From contig NZ_JAUOEM010000004.1 in the NCBI RefSeq assembly GCF_030540875.1, positions 62,001-126,000 on the forward strand: 64,000 nucleotides of DNA. Reading direction: 5' to 3'. Every line of letters begins with the position of its first letter. Position 1 is the first letter of the stretch. A program made the translations under genes and the position numbers. The stretch is from Flavivirga amylovorans. GTDB lineage: Bacteria; Bacteroidota; Bacteroidia; Flavobacteriales; Flavobacteriaceae. The notes below the pieces were generated by a model. It ran no database searches. It had not been told where the DNA came from and saw only the letters and a list, made by a program, of their open reading frames with translations. Below are positions 24,828 to 34,481 of the stretch, piece after piece.

Positions 24828-25264
24828 TACGACACAAATCACAACCTCTAACGTTTTTTACTCCAAAAGCAACAAATAATTCAGGAGCTCCTTTTTTCGA
24901 TACAGGAATTTCGGCAGGATTTCCTTCGCCTGCTGAGGATTTTAAGGAACAGCGTTTGTCTTTAGATAAAGAGCTTATAAAAAATAAGGAGGCTACTTTT
25001 TTTGCTCGAGTAAGTGGACAGTCTATGATTGGAGCTGGATTGGATGATAATGATTTGTTAGTCATAGATAGAAGCTTAGAGCCTACAAATAATAAAATAG
25101 CCGTTTGTTTTTTGGATGGAGAGTTTACGGTAAAGCGCTTAAAAGTAGATAAAGATGAAGTATGGTTGCAGCCAGAAAATCCTAACTATCCGATAATCAA
25201 AATTACTAGTGATAACGATTTTGTTATATGGGGTATTGTTACTAGTGTTATTAAGAAAGTATAG
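24824..25264 (+). CDS. umuD: UmuD-like S24 self-cleaving protein
   Basis: A 146-residue LexA/UmuD-type serine protease. The self-cleavage region is AGFPSPAEDFKEQRLSLDKE, with Ala-Gly in place of the Cys-Gly of Escherichia coli UmuD. The nucleophile Ser sits in SGQSMIGAG and the general-base Lys in DGEFTVKRL. It lacks an N-terminal DNA-binding domain, so it is UmuD and not LexA. It starts within the umuC stop (ATGA), meaning tight coupling. The product should assemble with UmuC as polymerase V. Confidence 0.94.
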   Translation: MIRHKSQPLTFFTPKATNNSGAPFFDTGISAGFPSPAEDFKEQRLSLDKELIKNKEATFFARVSGQSMIGAGLDDNDLLVIDRSLEPTNNKIAVCFLDGEFTVKRLKVDKDEVWLQPENPNYPIIKITSDNDFVIWGIVTSVIKKV

Positions 25265-25270
25265 TTTGTA

Positions 25271-25825
25271 ATGACCCAAATTGTTTATAAACGTGCAGAA
25301 ACTGAAGAAGAACTACAACAAATTTTAGATTTACAAAGTATCAATGTTAAGATATTATTGTCTAATGAAATTATGAAAGCAGAAGGGTTTGTTTCTGTAA
25401 AGCATACTTATGATGTTTTAAAACGAATGAATGATGCTTGTCCACATATTATTGCTACATATAAAGGAAACGTTGTAGGTTATGCTTTATGTATGCTCAA
25501 TGCTTTTAGAAATGATGTCCCTGCGCTTATACCTATGTTTGAGTATATGGATGGTATTATTGCTTCTAAAAATCTATCTGAGCTTCGCTATCTAATTGTG
25601 GGACAAATTTGTATAGATAAAGCGTATAGAAAGCAAGGAATTTTTAAAGGACTTTACCATTATTTTAAGGATGAGTTAAAGTCAGATTTTGATGCAGTAA
25701 TTACAGAGGTTAATTCTAAAAACAACCGTTCATCTGGCGCACATCGAGCAGTCGGGTTTGAGATTTTAGATGTTCATACTGAAGCAGGTGAAGAGTGGGA
25801 GTTAATGATCTGGAAATGGGTATAA
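25271..25825 (+). CDS. GNAT-family N-acetyltransferase
   Basis: A 184-residue acetyltransferase with the acetyl-CoA-binding motif A in QICIDKAYRKQGIFKGLYHY. A motif-B-like VNSKNNRSSGAHRAVGFEIL is also present. The substrate is unknown. It starts 6 bases after umuD and shares the plus-strand unit umuC-umuD, ending at a strong terminator. A functional link with DNA repair is not shown. Confidence 0.85.
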   Translation: MTQIVYKRAETEEELQQILDLQSINVKILLSNEIMKAEGFVSVKHTYDVLKRMNDACPHIIATYKGNVVGYALCMLNAFRNDVPALIPMFEYMDGIIASKNLSELRYLIVGQICIDKAYRKQGIFKGLYHYFKDELKSDFDAVITEVNSKNNRSSGAHRAVGFEILDVHTEAGEEWELMIWKWV

Positions 25826-25826
25826 A

Positions 25827-25857
25827 AAAAACGTGAAGCTATTAACTTCACGTTTTT
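25827..25857. terminator. Terminator between the GNAT gene and atpC
   Basis: AAAAACGTGAAG (25827-25838) and CTTCACGTTTTT (25846-25857) form a perfect 12-bp stem with a 7-base loop and A/T runs at both ends. It can serve both convergent units. Confidence 0.88.
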
Positions 25858-25879
25858 AATATATTTTATAAAAATAAAT

Positions 25880-26158
25880 TTAGTCTGCTAAAACAATAAC
25901 TTTATTGTCTTTCATCTCTATAGTTCCAGAATTTATCTTTAATAAAGTTGTGTCTTTTTCTCCTTTAGTAAATTTATCCTGAACAACTTCAGCTAATTCA
26001 ATATTTCCTGAAATTTTTACAACACCTTCTTTTAATAAAGATACAATAGGTGCGTGATTGTTTAACATTTCGAAATCTCCATTAACTCCAGGGACAGCAA
26101 CACTAGTTACTTCTCCGCTAAATAAGGTTGCTTCAGGTGATACAATTTCTAAATACAT
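25880..26158 (-). CDS. atpC: ATP synthase F1 epsilon subunit
   Basis: A 92-residue protein comprising only the N-terminal beta-sandwich of epsilon (MYLEIVSPEATLFSGEVTSV, VPGVNGDFEMLNNHAPIVSL). The helical C-terminal domain of the longer bacterial form is missing, which is usual in Bacteroidota. It is transcribed with atpD, away from the other ATP synthase genes, as is typical of this phylum. Confidence 0.94.
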   Translation of the reverse strand: MYLEIVSPEATLFSGEVTSVAVPGVNGDFEMLNNHAPIVSLLKEGVVKISGNIELAEVVQDKFTKGEKDTTLLKINSGTIEMKDNKVIVLAD

Positions 26159-26175
26159 ACAAACTTGTTTTAGTA

Positions 26176-26247
26176 CCCTGAACTTGTTTCAGGGTCTTTT
26201 AATTTCTATTCAAAGTTCAAAATTTAAGATGCTGAAATAAATTCAGC
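26176..26247. repeat. Palindromic repeat in the atpD-atpC spacer
   Basis: Two hairpins, CCCTGAACTTGTTTCAGGG (26176-26194) and GCTGAAATAAATTCAGC (26231-26247), lie in the 100-base gap between atpD and atpC. The first closely matches the repeat inside ileS at 48682-48698. The element would be transcribed in the atpDC message. Confidence 0.75.
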
Positions 26248-26258
26248 ACTTGCTTAGG

Positions 26259-27770
<1,512 letters not shown>

Positions 27771-27827
27771 TTATGTATTTAATATTATGCGATTTAATTG
27801 TATGAAAACACTTTTAGTTTTCGCGTG

Positions 27828-27835
27828 CAAAGATA
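27828..27835 (-). promoter_or_regulatory. -7 box of the atpD-atpC operon
   Basis: Read on the minus strand this is TATCTTTG, a perfect TAnnTTTG match, followed by GCACGC. A TTG at -33 is not evident in the AT-rich upstream stretch. Confidence 0.5.
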
Positions 27836-27885
27836 TATTTTTTAATTTAAAATAAAAGTTGTTTTTAGAGCTTTTTTATAATAAA

Positions 27886-27912
27886 AAAACACCTCCTGCC
27901 AGAAGGTGTTTT
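27886..27912 (-). terminator. Terminator after the GDSL lipoprotein gene
   Basis: AAAACACCTCCT (27886-27897) and AGAAGGTGTTTT (27901-27912) pair with one mismatch around a 3-base loop. On the minus strand a long T-run follows. It lies 23 bases beyond the stop of the SGNH-hydrolase gene. Confidence 0.8.
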
Positions 27913-27934
27913 ATAATAATATTTTAATCTTAAA

Positions 27935-29443
27935 TTATTGTAACGCAGGAGAGTAATTTGTTGGGTAATCATTTGCGTTGGCAACGTTCCCAGATTCAAT
28001 AAAATTTGAACCAAATTGAGTATCAATAGCTTCTAAAAATTTATTAGCCATAAGAGCATAGCCTCTGCCTGTTAAATGAACACCATCCAAGCCTACAGCA
28101 CCACCGGTTACTAAATCTGCATTGAGATTAAAACCATCAAAATCAATGCCCGTACTTGCTAGTTCGCTAAGAATACCGTTTAAATCAACTAAAGCAATAT
28201 TATCATTCGAATTTGCTACATCAGAAATAGTGGTATTATAGGCATCAGTTGCTACTTTAATGTCTTCTTGCTCTTCTGGAGTTAATACCCACTTGTCTGC
28301 TAATGGAACAGCGACGCCATTAACAGTCTGTGCATTTCCAGGAATGGCCTCTGTTCCTATAAATGCCGATGCAGGTAACACAAATAAATCTTCAGCAGTC
28401 GCTTGTCTCATGCTTACTAACTCTTCGTTTATTCCTGTTAAGTCTGTTAAGCTTTCATCCATAATTACAACAGCATTATTTGCAGAAGCTTCAAAGGTTA
28501 TTGTTCTTTTTGCAATTTCAATATCTGCTAATTCTTGAGTTAAAGGTGTATTTGCAACTAGAAAAGCAAATGCTCCTTGAATACCAGCGTTATATGCACC
28601 ATAAGCCGCCGCACTGTTTAAAAACGCTGCTGTTTCTGTGTCTAAAGGAATAGGGTTATGAGGTACTGTAGTAAAATGTGGTAAATCCGTAATAAATGGT
28701 ACGTTAGTTACAACACCTTTAGCCCCTCCCGAAGTTAATCCAGTAATAAGCGCATTAAGTGCATCATTAAAAGTGGCACTATCTGTAATTAGATTAGAAC
28801 CATCTCCTCCAGACAGGGCATAGCCCAATACATCATTACCCCCAACTTCAGATAAGGTAAAAAATGTAGGGTTTTGCGCCATAGCATCCGCTAAAACTGT
28901 AGCTGTTGGCGCTGATGCTATACGTGCGTAGTAAGGATTTAATCTGGCATAACCAGGAGCTACAAGATGCCAGCTTTTTGCACCAGGGATACCAAAATTT
29001 TTAAAGTCGCTACCAATGCTTACACCAGCTTCTGTAGTAATAGGAGGAACAGAAGCTCCTAATCCATTTAAAAAAGCATCTAGCGATTGCGGTCCTGGAA
29101 TGTCGCTATTAAAAACGAACCTATAACCTCGTACTACGTTACCACCTGCTAAAATACCTCCTGTATTGTCACTCATTAAAGGTTGTGTAAAAGCACCTCC
29201 ACCTGCTTTTGCAAATTCTTTTGATAAAATGTTAGGAAATGAATTTTCCTGTGACGCTTTAAATAAACCACCATCTGTAAAACCAGATGTAAATGAAGCG
29301 CCTACAGCTACGTAATTCGAGAAATCTGCTGTACCTGCTGTTAATTCTGGTAATATGACTTCTTCTGGTAATATCTTGTCGTCTTCGTCGCAAGCAAAAA
29401 ATCCTAAAGCAAGGACAAAAAGGTATATATATCTAATATTCAT
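27935..29443 (-). CDS. GDSL/SGNH-hydrolase lipoprotein
   Basis: A 502-residue lipoprotein (lipobox LGFFAC, then acidic DEDD, which suggests surface export). Catalytic blocks are VGASFTSGF with the nucleophile Ser (block I), SEVGGNDVLGYA (block III, Gly-x-Asn-Asp), and LDGVHLTGRGYALMANKF with the Asp-x-x-His dyad (block V). It is probably an esterase or lipase at the outer membrane. It follows the TonB receptor gene by 10 bases, so it may release the ligand that the receptor takes up. Confidence 0.88.
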   Translation of the reverse strand: MNIRYIYLFVLALGFFACDEDDKILPEEVILPELTAGTADFSNYVAVGASFTSGFTDGGLFKASQENSFPNILSKEFAKAGGGAFTQPLMSDNTGGILAGGNVVRGYRFVFNSDIPGPQSLDAFLNGLGASVPPITTEAGVSIGSDFKNFGIPGAKSWHLVAPGYARLNPYYARIASAPTATVLADAMAQNPTFFTLSEVGGNDVLGYALSGGDGSNLITDSATFNDALNALITGLTSGGAKGVVTNVPFITDLPHFTTVPHNPIPLDTETAAFLNSAAAYGAYNAGIQGAFAFLVANTPLTQELADIEIAKRTITFEASANNAVVIMDESLTDLTGINEELVSMRQATAEDLFVLPASAFIGTEAIPGNAQTVNGVAVPLADKWVLTPEEQEDIKVATDAYNTTISDVANSNDNIALVDLNGILSELASTGIDFDGFNLNADLVTGGAVGLDGVHLTGRGYALMANKFLEAIDTQFGSNFIESGNVANANDYPTNYSPALQ

Positions 29444-29453
29444 AATGATCTTT

Positions 29454-32285
29454 TTATAAGTTATTAATTGTCCATGAAAGGTAAAATTGAGACCCTATTA
29501 GTCCTGTTCCTACGGCTGTAAAATATTCATCTCCTAAAAGATTAGAGGCACCTGCTTTAAATGTCGATTTTAAAGATGGTACGCGTAAGTTTATTTGTGC
29601 ATCTAAAACATGGTAAGCAGGAACTTCTGCTGTGGCAAAAGAAGCTTCCCAAACATAATCATCACTCCATCTCCAAGCTACATTAAAACCGAAGTTTTTA
29701 AATAGATTAGTATTTCCAAAAGACGCTTTTACTTTGTGCTCTGGTGTGTTAAAGTTTGTTTGAAAATCTGGATTGGCTTCACGATCAAAATCTAATTTGG
29801 CATAGGTGTAATTCATACCTAAATCATAGTTTCCAAATACCTTAGTCGTCACCCCTAATGCTGCACCATAAGAATTAACATCTGCTGTTGTATTTGTATA
29901 GGCTCTATAAGCTTGAAAGTCGCTATTAGCTACTGCAACTATAGCTAAAGGAGTTCCACCAGGAGCAGTTTGAGATAATTGAACATCTCCATAATATGGG
30001 TTAACGACATCTACTGTGGTAATAAAATCTTGATATTGGTTTAAGTAAGCACTAAAATCAATAATAACCTTATCTAGTTTTCCACGATAACCTACTTCAT
30101 ACGAACTAACCTGCTCAGGTTTTACAATACCAGGATTAGCTATTTTTAGATCTGCAGGATTCTGTGAAGCAGCAAAAGCCGCAACCGAAGTTCTTGTAAA
30201 GGAGTTATTATAAGCTCCAGTACCATCATAATCAAAGCTATTACCAATAATGCTTTGTCCAGTGGTAGAAATATCATCACCACTAACTGTTCTTAAATCT
30301 CTTTCGGGGTTATCTGGTGCACTACCTAATAAAATAATACTTCCTACATTGAAACCAATATACAGAGCTTGTGTATCGGGATTTCTAAAACCTGTTTGAA
30401 AAGAGGCTCTTAAATTATGATTATTGTCTTCTCCTAAATTATAACCAAGAGATAGCCTTGGCGAGAAAAATGCATCAAAGAGTTCTGATTTATCGTAACG
30501 AATAGAAGCCGTTAACTTTAAACGCTCATCTTCTAAAAACTTCTTTTGAATTTGTGTGTATAGACCAACTTCAGAATATGGAATCTCTCCTAATTTATCG
30601 GTGTAAATGGAACCAAACGAGTTTAAGACATATCTTCTATAGGAACCACCTACTTGAATATCGGCAAAATCGGTTAAATGACTGAAGTTATAGTTGGCAT
30701 CTGAATGATAGATTTTAGATTCATCTCTAAATTTACTACCAGTTAATACATCTGGATCGTTTATCACCGTATTGAAAGCGCTTTGAAACTGAGGTGTACC
30801 AGGTTCAAACCTTCCAGTATCTGCCACTTGTCTTGCATTAGCATGTGCTTGGTTGGCATTTAACCCCGCTAATGTACCTTCTATAAAAGCACCGGTGTAT
30901 TCACCAAACCAAACGTCATCGGCTTTCCATTGTCTGTTTATATTTACACCAGTAAATACCATATCGTAAGAATCACCAGCATTGTCGGCAGTAACATATC
31001 CCCTCAGGAAAAAATTATCATTTTTTATTTCTAGTTTATGCTGCTGTAAAAAGAAGTTCTTTATGGAGTACCTGTTAGAACCTTGATATACAGTGGATCC
31101 AGAACCTATTTTTCCAACGTATTGAATTTCAAAATCGTTTTCCCAAGGTCGGTAGTACAATCCCCAATCGGTTTTAATACTTTTAGCATCATAATCTGTT
31201 AAATCGGCTTCATCATAACCTGTTCTACTAACGTTAACTGAAGGCACTAAATTAGCCAAGTTGGGATTAGGGAGTCTTCCTAGTGCAGCTAGTCTATCTG
31301 CTACTGTCTTAATATTAATGGTAGCAATATCACCATATACATTAACACCATCATAGTCTATATCATTTTCTCTGGTGCTGTTACCTTCTACAAAGGTAGT
31401 CGTTCGATCTTTCCCTCTAGTATCGTTTGCTACCCAATCTGTCCCTTGTAAATAGCTAAAGTTAACCTTTGCAGCGAACTTTTCACTGAATTTGTGAGCA
31501 ACACGAATGCCATAATCTTTATAATCATTATCACCTGCAGCTATTTGAGAGGTAATACCTTGTTTATAGTAAGCACTAATGCCATGATGATCAAAAGGAC
31601 TTTTACTTCTCATAAATAATATTCCATTAAAGGCATTAGCACCATAAAGGGCAGAGGCCGCTCCCGGTAGGAGTTCTACACTTTGTACATCTGTTTCTAT
31701 CATTCCTAATAGGTTTCCTAAAGGAAAGTTAAGAGCAGGTGCAGCATTGTCCATACCATCTACCAATTGCATAAAACGAGTATTTGCGAATGTGGCAAAA
31801 CCTCTGGTATTAATAGATTTAAAGGTTAAACTATTTGTGTTAATATCAACGCCCTTTAGATTTTCTAATCCGTCGTAAAAATCGGAAGAAGCTGTATTTT
31901 TGATTGCTTTTAATCCAAAGCGTTCGACTGTTACTGGCGATTCAAAAATTCGTTCTGGTGTTCTTGATGCCGAAATTACAACTTCATCTAAGGATGTTCC
32001 TTCTTTAAGAATAATGGTTAACTTTTGGTTACTTGACGTTACTACTTCGGTAGCGGTTTCAAAACCAACACTACTAGCTTGAATGCTAAACGGAGGGTTT
32101 TGATTAACAGTAAGAGAGAAATTACCATCAAAGTCTGTTACGACTCCTGTTGAAGTACCAACAATAATAATATTAGCGCCTGGGATGGGCTGATTATTAT
32201 CATCAACAACAAAGCCGGAAATAGTTGTTTGCGAATAAGATAAACCGCAAAACAACAACAGTAAAATTGAGAAAATTGTCTTCAT
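29454..32285 (-). CDS. TonB-dependent receptor with CarboxypepD_reg domain
   Basis: A 943-residue receptor. The signal peptide ends LSYSQ. A carboxypeptidase-regulatory-like domain follows (TISGFVVDDNNQPIPGANII, VVTDFDGNFSL), then TonB box LDEVVISASRTPERIFES, the plug (about 115-230, SINTRGFATFANTRFMQLVD) and the barrel, ending QFYLSWTINNL. It is not a SusC, since it lacks the longer SusC plug signature and a SusD partner. It is co-transcribed with the GDSL lipoprotein, a pairing I have seen described in flavobacteria. A lipid-like or ester ligand is a guess. Confidence 0.9.
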   Translation of the reverse strand: MKTIFSILLLLFCGLSYSQTTISGFVVDDNNQPIPGANIIIVGTSTGVVTDFDGNFSLTVNQNPPFSIQASSVGFETATEVVTSSNQKLTIILKEGTSLDEVVISASRTPERIFESPVTVERFGLKAIKNTASSDFYDGLENLKGVDINTNSLTFKSINTRGFATFANTRFMQLVDGMDNAAPALNFPLGNLLGMIETDVQSVELLPGAASALYGANAFNGILFMRSKSPFDHHGISAYYKQGITSQIAAGDNDYKDYGIRVAHKFSEKFAAKVNFSYLQGTDWVANDTRGKDRTTTFVEGNSTRENDIDYDGVNVYGDIATINIKTVADRLAALGRLPNPNLANLVPSVNVSRTGYDEADLTDYDAKSIKTDWGLYYRPWENDFEIQYVGKIGSGSTVYQGSNRYSIKNFFLQQHKLEIKNDNFFLRGYVTADNAGDSYDMVFTGVNINRQWKADDVWFGEYTGAFIEGTLAGLNANQAHANARQVADTGRFEPGTPQFQSAFNTVINDPDVLTGSKFRDESKIYHSDANYNFSHLTDFADIQVGGSYRRYVLNSFGSIYTDKLGEIPYSEVGLYTQIQKKFLEDERLKLTASIRYDKSELFDAFFSPRLSLGYNLGEDNNHNLRASFQTGFRNPDTQALYIGFNVGSIILLGSAPDNPERDLRTVSGDDISTTGQSIIGNSFDYDGTGAYNNSFTRTSVAAFAASQNPADLKIANPGIVKPEQVSSYEVGYRGKLDKVIIDFSAYLNQYQDFITTVDVVNPYYGDVQLSQTAPGGTPLAIVAVANSDFQAYRAYTNTTADVNSYGAALGVTTKVFGNYDLGMNYTYAKLDFDREANPDFQTNFNTPEHKVKASFGNTNLFKNFGFNVAWRWSDDYVWEASFATAEVPAYHVLDAQINLRVPSLKSTFKAGASNLLGDEYFTAVGTGLIGSQFYLSWTINNL

Positions 32286-32445
32286 TTAGTAAGAATTAGT
32301 TTATATTTTTGATAAGCAATATAAAGATATTAAATATTACTTCAACATAAAAATAGAAAAAAATTATGCATGCATAGTATTTTTTAACAAAAAAACATGT
32401 GAAGAACTGGTTTTTTTGTAAAAAAAGTGAAGGTTTATTGAACAT

Positions 32446-32480
32446 TATCACTATGCCTTAGATTTTAAGACATAGTGATA
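32446..32480. terminator. Stem-loop just downstream of glmS
   Basis: TATCACTATG (32446-32455) and CATAGTGATA (32471-32480) form a perfect 10-bp outer stem. An inner CTTA/TAAG stem follows after one mismatch. It starts 17 bases after the glmS stop on the minus strand. No T-run follows, so it may be an mRNA-protecting or processing structure. Confidence 0.5.
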
Positions 32481-32497
32481 TAATATTTATGTAGTAA

Positions 32498-34345
32498 TTA
32501 TTCTACAGTAACAGATTTAGCCAAGTTTCGAGGCTGATCTACATTTTTACCTAACATTACAGCAATGTGATACGATAATAATTGGAGAGGTATAGTCGTT
32601 AATAACGGAGACAGTGATTCTAAAGTTTCTGGTACTTCAATAACATGATCTGCCAATTCTTTAACTTGAACATCTCCTTCGGTTACAATACCTATAATTT
32701 TTCCTTTACGGGATTTTATTTCTTGAATATTACTTACTACTTTTTCGTAATGCCCTTTTTTTGTTGCAATAACTACAATAGGCATATTTTCATCAATTAA
32801 AGCAATAGGCCCGTGTTTCATCTCTGCAGCAGGATAACCTTCAGCATGAATATAGGATATTTCTTTTAACTTTAAAGCACCTTCAAGTGCTACAGGGAAG
32901 TTATATCCTCTTCCTAAGTATAAGAAGTTACTAACATCTTTATAGATTTCAGCTATTTTTTGAATATGAGCATCAGATTTTAAAGATTCTTCTACTTTTT
33001 TAGGAATCATTTCTAATTCCAGCAAATGATGACGGAAATCTGAACTACTAATGGTTCCTTTTGCTCTTGCCAATCGCAATGCTATTAAGGTTAAAACCGT
33101 AATTTGAGTTGTAAAAGCTTTTGTTGAAGCAACACCAATTTCTGGACCTGCATGTGTATAAGCTCCTGCATGAGTCTCTCTGGCAATAGATGAACCTACA
33201 ACATTACATACTCCAAATACAAAAGCACCTTTAGATTTTGCTAATTTAATAGCTGCTAATGTATCGGCAGTTTCACCAGATTGAGAAATTGCTATAAGAA
33301 CATCTTTCTCTGTAATAATTGGGTTTCGATATCTAAATTCAGAAGCATATTCTACTTCAACAGGAACCCTTGCTAAATCTTCAAATATGTACTCAGCTAC
33401 TAAACCTGCATGCCAAGAAGTACCACAAGCTACAATTATAATACGATCGGCATTTAAGAATTTTTTCATATTATCCTCAATACCTGCCATCTTTATAATA
33501 GCCTCTTGTCTAAGAAGTCTACCTCTATAAGTATCGGTAATTGCTTTAGGTTGTTCGTGAATTTCTTTTAACATGAAATGATCGAAACCGCCTTTTTCTA
33601 TTTCCTCTAAATTAATTTTAAGCTTTTGAATATAAGGATCAACTAAAGAATCATCTTTAATTTTTCTAATTTTTATGCCTTTATGAAATCTAATAATAGC
33701 CATTTCTTCATCTTCTAAATAAATGGCATTTTTAGTATATTCTAAAAAAGGAGACGCATCACTTGCAATAAAAAACTCGTCTTCACCAACACCAATAGCT
33801 AAAGGACTCCCTAAACGGGCAATAACAACTTCTTCGGGCTTGTTTTTATCGAAAACAGCAATAGCATATGCACCTATTACTTGGTTTAATGCAATTTGTA
33901 CAGCTTTACCAAGTTTTACATTTTCCTGTTTTTTTACATCTTCAATCAAATTAATTAAGACTTCTGTATCTGTATCTGATTGGAAAGTATAACCTCTTGA
34001 TATTAATTCTTGTTTGAGTGATTCATAATTTTCAATAATACCATTATGAATAATAACTAAATCTCCAGAATTTGAAACATGAGGATGTGAGTTAACATCG
34101 TTTGGAACACCATGTGTTGCCCAACGTGTATGTCCAATACCCACAGATCCGTGCTTAGTGATTTCTTTTTCAGAACGTGCTTCTAAATCAACCACTTTTC
34201 CCTTAGTTTTAGAAACTTTTAGGTCAGTGCCGTCAAATAATGCAATACCAGCACTATCGTAACCTCTATACTCTAAACGTTTAAGACCTTCTATTATAAT
34301 TGGATAAGCTTCTCTGGGGCCTATATATCCTACAATTCCACACAT
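32498..34345 (-). CDS. glmS: Glutamine--fructose-6-phosphate aminotransferase
   Basis: A 615-residue enzyme making glucosamine-6-phosphate for peptidoglycan and LPS. The N-terminal glutaminase domain begins MCGIVGYIG with the nucleophilic Cys2 and includes GHTRWATHG and HNGIIENY. Two SIS sugar-isomerase domains follow (CGTSWHAG, SQSGETADTL, GRGYNFPVALEGALKLKEI). The C-terminal tail ends NLAKSVTVE. Length and motifs are normal. It heads a minus-strand group with the DUF4270 and GT5-like genes upstream. Confidence 0.98.
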   Translation of the reverse strand: MCGIVGYIGPREAYPIIIEGLKRLEYRGYDSAGIALFDGTDLKVSKTKGKVVDLEARSEKEITKHGSVGIGHTRWATHGVPNDVNSHPHVSNSGDLVIIHNGIIENYESLKQELISRGYTFQSDTDTEVLINLIEDVKKQENVKLGKAVQIALNQVIGAYAIAVFDKNKPEEVVIARLGSPLAIGVGEDEFFIASDASPFLEYTKNAIYLEDEEMAIIRFHKGIKIRKIKDDSLVDPYIQKLKINLEEIEKGGFDHFMLKEIHEQPKAITDTYRGRLLRQEAIIKMAGIEDNMKKFLNADRIIIVACGTSWHAGLVAEYIFEDLARVPVEVEYASEFRYRNPIITEKDVLIAISQSGETADTLAAIKLAKSKGAFVFGVCNVVGSSIARETHAGAYTHAGPEIGVASTKAFTTQITVLTLIALRLARAKGTISSSDFRHHLLELEMIPKKVEESLKSDAHIQKIAEIYKDVSNFLYLGRGYNFPVALEGALKLKEISYIHAEGYPAAEMKHGPIALIDENMPIVVIATKKGHYEKVVSNIQEIKSRKGKIIGIVTEGDVQVKELADHVIEVPETLESLSPLLTTIPLQLLSYHIAVMLGKNVDQPRNLAKSVTVE

Positions 34346-34481
34346 AAGTAATTTTTTTGTTTTGCTTTAGCTCGAGCAAATATGTAAAATAAATTTCAAA
34401 CAAGGATTATTTATTATATATAAGGAATAGTTTATACGATGAAATTCACCTTATTAAAGACTTTCTCTATATATTTAAAGA

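Noticed and set aside
24824-25264. LexA repressor
   Set aside because: The N-terminal DNA-binding domain is absent and the gene is fused by overlap to umuC, so UmuD is the better call.
32446-32480. glmS ribozyme
   Set aside because: The structure lies 3' of the gene and is a simple hairpin; the ribozyme is a 5' leader element with a complex fold.
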